Shown piece by piece: positions 58,906 to 64,000 of a DNA stretch of 64,000 nt. The stretch comes from Pseudoxanthomonas sp. F37 (GTDB taxonomy: Bacteria > Pseudomonadota > Gammaproteobacteria > Xanthomonadales > Xanthomonadaceae). A model generated the notes under the pieces. The model saw nothing but the letters and a program-made list of their open reading frames with translations. It did not search any database and was not told the DNA's origin. The position numbers and the translations under genes are program-made. Every line of letters starts with the position of its first letter. Positions within the stretch are counted from its first letter, which is position 1. The stretch spans positions 1,488,001-1,552,000 of the forward strand of contig NZ_CP095187.1 in assembly GCF_022965755.1 (NCBI RefSeq), in the 5' to 3' direction.

Positions 58906-59102
58906 CGAACTTCGACTTTCTGTAAGCGGCGATGTTGTCGAGCGCATGGTTCACTAAGGGAGCCAATGCAGGGGGCGAGGGCGGCCGCCGAACGAAGGAG
59001 CGATTTGCCGCCACCCGGTTTGACGATCACTCGGGCGAGCCCGAATACTTCGCCGGCACGATCACCAGACGCACAGGGAAGATCCATGTTGGGGGAGACG
59101 TC

Positions 59103-59468
59103 TTGAAACCAAAATCGGCCATCTTGGTGGCGGGGGCGCTGTTGTCGCTGGCGGCTGGGGCTGCTGCGCAGTATTTCTATCCGTTCGCAGAAAGCAGCCC
59201 GGTGGACGTTGTATTGACCATCGTCGGCGCGCTGCTGATCTTCGCTTGGTACCGTTTCGATTCCGCGCTGTCGGGATACCGTCGCAGCGCCGGGCTGAAC
59301 GTTGCGATCGTCGCGATCGCCCTCTTGGGGCTCCCCTACTATTTCTTCCGCTCCCGCGGTGCGAAACGCGGCCTCATCGCAACGATCCTGTTCCTGCTGA
59401 CGATAGTCGGCTCCGCCCTGCTGACAATCGCCGGTCGTGCAATCGTGTACTACGGTCTGCAGAACTAG
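59103..59468 (+). CDS. small multi-pass membrane protein, function unknown
   Basis: 121 residues with four predicted helices: ILVAGALLSLAAGAAAQYF, PVDVVLTIVGALLIFAWY, LNVAIVAIALLGLPYYFF and LIATILFLLTIVGSALLTIAGRAI (in pieces). A short charged loop RSRGAKRG precedes the last helix. I chose TTG 59103 because GGGGGAG lies five bases before it; an in-frame ATG at 58932 would add about 57 unlikely residues. No family recognised. Confidence 0.65.
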   Translation: MKPKSAILVAGALLSLAAGAAAQYFYPFAESSPVDVVLTIVGALLIFAWYRFDSALSGYRRSAGLNVAIVAIALLGLPYYFFRSRGAKRGLIATILFLLTIVGSALLTIAGRAIVYYGLQN

Positions 59469-59585
59469 CACGGTCCCGCGACCTCATTTCGGCGGTCCAC
59501 AAGAAGTCATAACGACTTCCGGCAGGGGCTTGCCGGCCGGGGCGGTGCTATCTAGTCGGTTTCCGACACCGCTGGGGAGCACCGC

Positions 59586-60728
59586 ATGACCACCCGTCGT
59601 GACCTGTTCAAGCTGGGCGCGCTGGCCGCCGCCGCGGCCGCGCTGCCGTCGTTCGCCTCCGCCGCCGGCCAGGCCAAGCCCGTGGGCAAGGCCGCCAGGC
59701 CATTGGACATCCTGATCCTCGGCGGCACCGGCTTTACCGGTCCGTTCCAGGTCGAGTACGCGCTCAAGCGCGGGCACAAGGTCACCCTGTTCAACCGTGG
59801 CAAGCGCCCGTCGCCGGAGTGGCCGGCCGCGGTCGAGCAGTTGCACGGCGACCGCAACACCGGCGATCTCGCCGCACTGAAGGGGCGCAAGTGGGACGTC
59901 TGCATCGACAACCCCACCAGCCTGCCGTTCTGGGTGCGCGATGCCGGCCAAGTGCTGAAGGGCAACGTGGGCCATTACCTCTTCATCTCCACCATCTCGG
60001 TGTATGCCGACAGCAGCAAGCCGGGCATCGACGAGAACTCGCCGCTGGCGCAGTACAAGGGCAAGGATGCGATGGCCGAAACGCAGCAGACCCTGCGTGC
60101 GGACATCGAGAACCTCTACGGCCCGTTGAAGGCGCTGAGCGAAGCCGAAGCGCACAAGCAGTTCGGCAAGAACGTCACCATCGTGCGCCCCGGCTATATC
60201 GTCGGCCCGCGCGACGAGACCGACCGCTTCACCTACTGGCCGCACCGGGTGGCGCAGGGCGGCGAGATCCTGGTACCGGGGGATGGCCAAGATCCCATCC
60301 AGATCATCGACGGCCGCGACCTGGGCGAGTGGATGATCCGCCTGGCCGAGGCCGGCACCACCGGCACCTTCAACGCCTGCGGCCCGGACTACCCGCTGTC
60401 GATGGATGCGATGCTCTACGGCTGCCAGGCGGTCACCGGCGGCGGCATGACGCTGACCCACGTGTCGCCGGCGTTCCTGGACGAGCAGCAGGTCGGCCTG
60501 CCCATCTGGGTGCCGTCGAAGGACAACCCGTATGCCGGCTACGGCGCGGTCAGCAACGAACGCGCGATCGCCGCCGGCCTGACCTTCCGCCCGCTGGCGA
60601 CCACCGTGCAGGATCTGCTGGCATGGTTCGGCAGCCTGCCCGCGGAACGCCAGGCCAAGCTGGGCGCCGGCATCACCCGCGAGAAGGAAGCCGAGCTGCT
60701 GAAGGCGTGGCACGCGCGCAAGGGGTGA
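59586..60728 (+). CDS. Tat-exported NAD-dependent epimerase/dehydratase-like protein
   Basis: 380-residue SDR of the extended (epimerase) type with a twin-arginine signal: TTRRDLFKLGALAAAAAALP, cleavage near ASAAG. The cofactor motif is ILGGTGFTG (about 44-52), a catalytic-like Tyr-x3-Lys is LYGPLKAL, and VRPGYIVGPRDETDR is the family's substrate loop. An NAD-binding enzyme exported to the periplasm is unusual; it would have to fold with cofactor before export, which Tat allows. The ribosome site is GGGGAG. Convergent with the DUF1501 gene. Confidence 0.85.
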   Translation: MTTRRDLFKLGALAAAAAALPSFASAAGQAKPVGKAARPLDILILGGTGFTGPFQVEYALKRGHKVTLFNRGKRPSPEWPAAVEQLHGDRNTGDLAALKGRKWDVCIDNPTSLPFWVRDAGQVLKGNVGHYLFISTISVYADSSKPGIDENSPLAQYKGKDAMAETQQTLRADIENLYGPLKALSEAEAHKQFGKNVTIVRPGYIVGPRDETDRFTYWPHRVAQGGEILVPGDGQDPIQIIDGRDLGEWMIRLAEAGTTGTFNACGPDYPLSMDAMLYGCQAVTGGGMTLTHVSPAFLDEQQVGLPIWVPSKDNPYAGYGAVSNERAIAAGLTFRPLATTVQDLLAWFGSLPAERQAKLGAGITREKEAELLKAWHARKG

Positions 60729-60756
60729 GCCTGGGCTCCCTCCTGCAGACGGTGGT

Positions 60757-62238
60757 TCAGCGCTCCCGGCGCACCAGTGTGCGGTCCACCGGGCCGCGGC
60801 GCTGCCAGTCGGGCACGACGCGTCCGGTGGGCGCGTTGTCGGCCACGGTCGTGGTGCCTGTACCGGCGGCCGCCAACGATGGGATCGACGCCGCGGTGGC
60901 GGCCTCTTCCCGCTTCGGCGCCAGGTCGGTGCCCTGCACGATGCCCAGCGGGGCGTAGCCGGTGTAGCCGGGGAACACCTGGCTGAGGTTGGCGTTGCCC
61001 ATGCGGCGGATGAGGATTTCCGACATCACGCGGCGGTAGTCGGTGGTCACCGGCACGTCGCCGAAGGTGGGCGAAAGCGTTTCCGGATTCAGGCCCGGCC
61101 AGTTGCCGTAGAAGCGGCGGCCGTTGACCGCGCCGCCGAGCACCAGCAGCGGGTTGCCGTAGCCGTGGTCGGTGCCGCCATTGGCATTGGCGCGCACGCG
61201 GCGGCCGAATTCGGACTGCACCACCACCGTCACCCGCGCCATCTCGCCGCCGCCGTTGAGTTCGGCATAGAACGCGGCCAGCGCGGCGGAAAGCTCGTTG
61301 ATCTTGTTCTGGTAGTAGTGGTAACCGCTGCCTGCCGTGCCCTGGCCTTCATGCGTGTCCCAGCCGCCCAGGTCCAGGGTGGCATAGCGCAGGCCCAGGT
61401 CGAAGCGGATGGTCTGCGCGATGGTCCACAGCTGCTGGGCGAAACCACCCGTCGGCCAACTCGCTGGCAGGCTGGCATACCCCTGCTGGCCGATCAGGCG
61501 CAGCGCACCGTCGGCGCGGCGGCCGGTGATTTCCATGCCGGTCTGGCCGTTCCACAGCGAGGCGACGGTCTCGGCCACGCCGCGCAGCCCGGCAGGGGAA
61601 TCGGCGCGCGTGCGCTGCCAGCTCCATGCGGTGGTGTTGAGCGAAAAGTCCGACGGGCTGCTCATCGTCAGCGCATCCACCGCGCCCATCAGGCCGGCCG
61701 GCTGGGTGCCGCTGACACCCAGTGCGGGCAGGGTCCCGGTGCCGCCCGGGCGGGTTTCCCATGCGCGCGTCATCCAGCCGGTGGGCGAGCCGTACTTCCC
61801 GGGCGTGCCCAGGTCGATGTACAGCTGCGCGTCGAAATGGCTGCGCGTCACCGTGGTGGCCATGCCGCAGGCGTGCACGATGGCCAGCCTGCCGTCGTTC
61901 CACAGGTCGCGCAGGCCGGTGGCCGAGGGATGCAGTCCGAAGCCCGTGTCCGTGCCGTTCGCCAGCAGCAGCGGCAATGCCCCGTAGGCACCGCTGGTGG
62001 CGATCTGCAGGCTGGGCCGCGCCTCTTCGTAGAAGCCGCGGTCCGCGCCTGTGGTGGGAACGACCAGATTCAGGCCATCCAGCCCGCCACGCAGGAACAG
62101 GTGCACGACGGTGTCGTAGCTGTTCACGGCGGCATCCACCGGATCGGCGAACATCAGCGTGCCGCCGGTGGCGCCGACGATGGCGGCGCTGCCGCAGCCT
62201 TTGACGAACTCGCGCCGGGTCAGTCGTAGATCGCGCAT
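60757..62238 (-). CDS. DUF1501-type exported protein
   Basis: 493 residues with a twin-arginine signal (LTRREFVKGCGSAAIVGATG). Family blocks: VHLFLRGGLDGLNLVVP, RSHFDAQLYIDLGT, LGGWDTHEGQG and VVVQSEFGRRVRANANGGTDHGYGN; the His/Asp/Thr pattern recalls the alkaline phosphatase/sulfatase superfamily, to which DUF1501 is related. It lies nine bases downstream of the DUF1800 gene, so both form one transcript. Substrate unknown. Confidence 0.9.
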   Translation of the reverse strand: MRDLRLTRREFVKGCGSAAIVGATGGTLMFADPVDAAVNSYDTVVHLFLRGGLDGLNLVVPTTGADRGFYEEARPSLQIATSGAYGALPLLLANGTDTGFGLHPSATGLRDLWNDGRLAIVHACGMATTVTRSHFDAQLYIDLGTPGKYGSPTGWMTRAWETRPGGTGTLPALGVSGTQPAGLMGAVDALTMSSPSDFSLNTTAWSWQRTRADSPAGLRGVAETVASLWNGQTGMEITGRRADGALRLIGQQGYASLPASWPTGGFAQQLWTIAQTIRFDLGLRYATLDLGGWDTHEGQGTAGSGYHYYQNKINELSAALAAFYAELNGGGEMARVTVVVQSEFGRRVRANANGGTDHGYGNPLLVLGGAVNGRRFYGNWPGLNPETLSPTFGDVPVTTDYRRVMSEILIRRMGNANLSQVFPGYTGYAPLGIVQGTDLAPKREEAATAASIPSLAAAGTGTTTVADNAPTGRVVPDWQRRGPVDRTLVRRER

Positions 62239-62247
62239 GGCAGGCCC

Positions 62248-64000
62248 TCAGCGGCTCATGAATTCGGGAGTCAGCAGGATCAGCGCCACCAGGCTGCGCA
62301 GGCGCTCGTGGTTGTAGTGCCGTTTCAGGTCGCTGCCCTGCCAGGTGTTGGTGTCGGCGATGACATAGGTGTTGGGGTCGCCGTTCTGCGCCATGAATGC
62401 CACCAGCGCCTGCTTGCGCGCCGCTTGGGGCTGGTAGCCCAGCAGGCGGGTGCACCACCAGGTGACCAGGTTGTTCGCGGTCCAGTTGGCGACCGGCACG
62501 TTGGCGCGCGTGGTGTCGACGATCGGATGCAGCGGTACCTCGCCGTCCCGGGTCTCGGTCAGCCAGCCCAGCACGCGCCAGGTCATGGCGAAGGAGTTGG
62601 AGCCCGACCATGCCAGGCCGGTGTCCGGATACCCGTTCGGTGCCGGCCAGTTGTACGGCGCATGGCCGGTGAAGCCGTACAACCACATGAAGTCGTTGCT
62701 GCGGCCGTGGTCCGGGCGCAGCGTCCAGTCGCCGCCCAGCGCGCGCATCGCCGCCACCGCGGCATCGAAGGGGCGGCGGTTCTTCTGGCCGAAGCTGTTG
62801 ATGAAATCATCGGAGTTCAGGATGTGGCGCATCACCCGTTCGATCTGGTCCGGCGCCTGCCAGTTCGCGCGGAAGATCGCCGCGGCGCTGTCGATCAGCG
62901 CCTGCTTCGGTGTGTCGCTGATGAAGCGTCGGATCAGCTTCTTGCAGATGAACTTGGCCACGCGCGGATGGCTGGCCAGCCGGTCCAGCACGTCGCGGCC
63001 GTCCTTCATCGCCGGCTGTTCGGGATAGATCAGCATGCCGAGCAGGAACTTGGGGCCGGCATCGTGCCAGGACTGCCGGTAGACGAAGGTACCGTCGTTC
63101 TCGCTGGGGAACTGCCAGTGCCCGTTCTTGGCCGACCAGCCGGTGAAGGCCGCCGATGTCTCGTACACATCGATGTCGGTGTAGCCGATCGGGTAGGCCG
63201 GGTCCTCGGGGCAGGGCGGCACCTGGAACGGGTCCATGAAGCCCAGGTAGTTCTCCGCGCCCAGAGTGTGCAGTTCCAGCAGTTCGCGGGCGAAGTTCTC
63301 GTTCGGGCCCGAACGAGAATTGCTGATGTTGTCCAGGTAATAGAGCATCGCCGTGCTCTGCGCCACGCCTTCCAGCATCGTGCGGAAATTGCCCTTGGCG
63401 TTGGCGCGGATCACGTCGCGGTCGTAGTGCACGAACACCGGGCCGACGCTGAAGTCGGTGCCCAGCACGTTGAAGTGGTCGTGCCAGAAGTTCACCAGCA
63501 CTTCGCGCAGCTGCCGGCGCGAGTACACCGCGCGCACGAAGGCCGCGCGCTGCACCTCGTTGGCCGGACGCATGCGGATGCTGTGCTCGGGGTCCGGCAA
63601 CACATGGTCGGCCCACAGCTGGGTCAGCGACTTGCCGAGGGTGGTGTAGCCGGCCGCGTTGAGGCGGTTGCTGACCGCACTGTCGTCGATGGCGTCCCAG
63701 TCCAGCTGCCAGTCCACCCAGTTGGCCAGACGCTGGCGGTCGGTACTGCCCAGTGCGTTGAATTCGGCGATGCTGGCGGCGGTGGCACCATAGCTGAGGT
63801 TGTTCAGGGCCTGCACGGCAAAAGGCGGACGCGCCATCGTCAGCAGGCGCGGATGGGACTGGCCCATCATCACGCGGCCGCCGCTGCCGGCGGCGACGGC
63901 CTCAGGCGCGGGCGTCGTGTCCTTGGGACTGGGCCGTTCGCCGCCCTTCCAGCCGTACAGGCGGTTCAGTCGCTGGCGGACCTGGGCGGTGAGGTCGGCC
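62248..64000 (-). CDS. DUF1800-type protein (5' part beyond right edge)
   Basis: At least 583 residues of a DUF1800 protein: FVRAVYSRRQLREVLVNFWHDHFN, NFARELLELHTLG, FTGWSAKNG and PKFLLGMLIYPEQPAMKDG. The reading frame is open to the right edge (QVRQRLNRLYGWKGGERPSP precedes the GTG at 63871-63873), so the true start and any signal peptide lie outside. It is the first gene of a DUF1800-DUF1501 operon, a pairing common in proteobacteria and planctomycetes but of unknown function. Confidence 0.9.
   Translation of the reverse strand, partial: ADLTAQVRQRLNRLYGWKGGERPSPKDTTPAPEAVAAGSGGRVMMGQSHPRLLTMARPPFAVQALNNLSYGATAASIAEFNALGSTDRQRLANWVDWQLDWDAIDDSAVSNRLNAAGYTTLGKSLTQLWADHVLPDPEHSIRMRPANEVQRAAFVRAVYSRRQLREVLVNFWHDHFNVLGTDFSVGPVFVHYDRDVIRANAKGNFRTMLEGVAQSTAMLYYLDNISNSRSGPNENFARELLELHTLGAENYLGFMDPFQVPPCPEDPAYPIGYTDIDVYETSAAFTGWSAKNGHWQFPSENDGTFVYRQSWHDAGPKFLLGMLIYPEQPAMKDGRDVLDRLASHPRVAKFICKKLIRRFISDTPKQALIDSAAAIFRANWQAPDQIERVMRHILNSDDFINSFGQKNRRPFDAAVAAMRALGGDWTLRPDHGRSNDFMWLYGFTGHAPYNWPAPNGYPDTGLAWSGSNSFAMTWRVLGWLTETRDGEVPLHPIVDTTRANVPVANWTANNLVTWWCTRLLGYQPQAARKQALVAFMAQNGDPNTYVIADTNTWQGSDLKRHYNHERLRSLVALILLTPEFMSR

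Noticed and set aside
58932-59102. An upstream in-frame start for the small membrane protein
   Set aside because: The added residues are polar and uncharacteristic, overlap repeat sequence, and lack a ribosome site; the TTG at 59103 has one.

Overview
The window is GC-rich chromosomal DNA from a gammaproteobacterium, most likely of the Xanthomonadaceae (Pseudoxanthomonas / Xanthomonas / Stenotrophomonas group). This rests on the gene order (asd-fimV-truA-trpF-lysR-trpBA-accD; secG-tRNA-Leu-nuoA-N; tRNA-fMet-rimP-nusA-infB-rbfA-truB-rpsO-pnp), a large TonB-dependent receptor beside a CRP/Clp-type site, and REP hairpins headed by GTAG. It reads as ordinary core chromosome with small accessory insertions. 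No IS element, prophage or CRISPR array was seen.

Layout. 1-6.1 kb: 5' end of metG (minus), a DUF2147 exported protein and a 940-residue TonB-dependent receptor (minus), then mrp and dcd (plus). 6.1-6.5 kb: an AT-richer island with a 63-codon gene whose first 15 residues match a double-glycine (microcin V-type) leader; this is the best candidate for something new. 6.5-14.1 kb: HIT and dienelactone hydrolase genes, rimO, DUF3025, greB, an NlpE-like protein, a HerA/DUF853 ATPase and a LysM lytic transglycosylase. 14.1-19 kb: psd-sco, prmB (split by a -1 frameshift at a G6 run), aroC and a 2-hydroxyacid dehydrogenase. 19-28.7 kb: asd, fimV, truA, trpF, a TrpI-like LysR regulator, trpB, trpA, accD, glmM. 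28.7-32.3 kb: a 2OG-Fe(II)-type oxygenase, a heptamer tandem repeat, an SDR, tpiA, secG and tRNA-Leu(GAG). 32.5-47.5 kb: the complete 14-gene nuo operon for respiratory complex I. 47.6-57.2 kb: tRNA-fMet and the rimP-nusA-infB-rbfA-truB-rpsO-pnp translation/RNA-decay cluster. 57.2-64 kb: inverted repeat elements, an MFS transporter, a small membrane protein, a Tat-signal NAD-binding protein, and a DUF1800-DUF1501 pair running off the right edge.

Many genes are translationally coupled through ATGA or GTGA overlaps (sco-psd, DLH-HIT, rimO-DUF3025, trpB-trpA, accD-glmM, and several nuo pairs). Non-coding signals worth attention: a perfect TGTGA-N6-TCACA site, a 15-bp palindrome at the LysR start, two GTAG-REP pairs, a 15-unit heptamer array, a nested palindrome over the tRNA-fMet promoter, and three hairpins in the rimP leader. 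All functional assignments come from reading the proteins and motifs; no database search was run.
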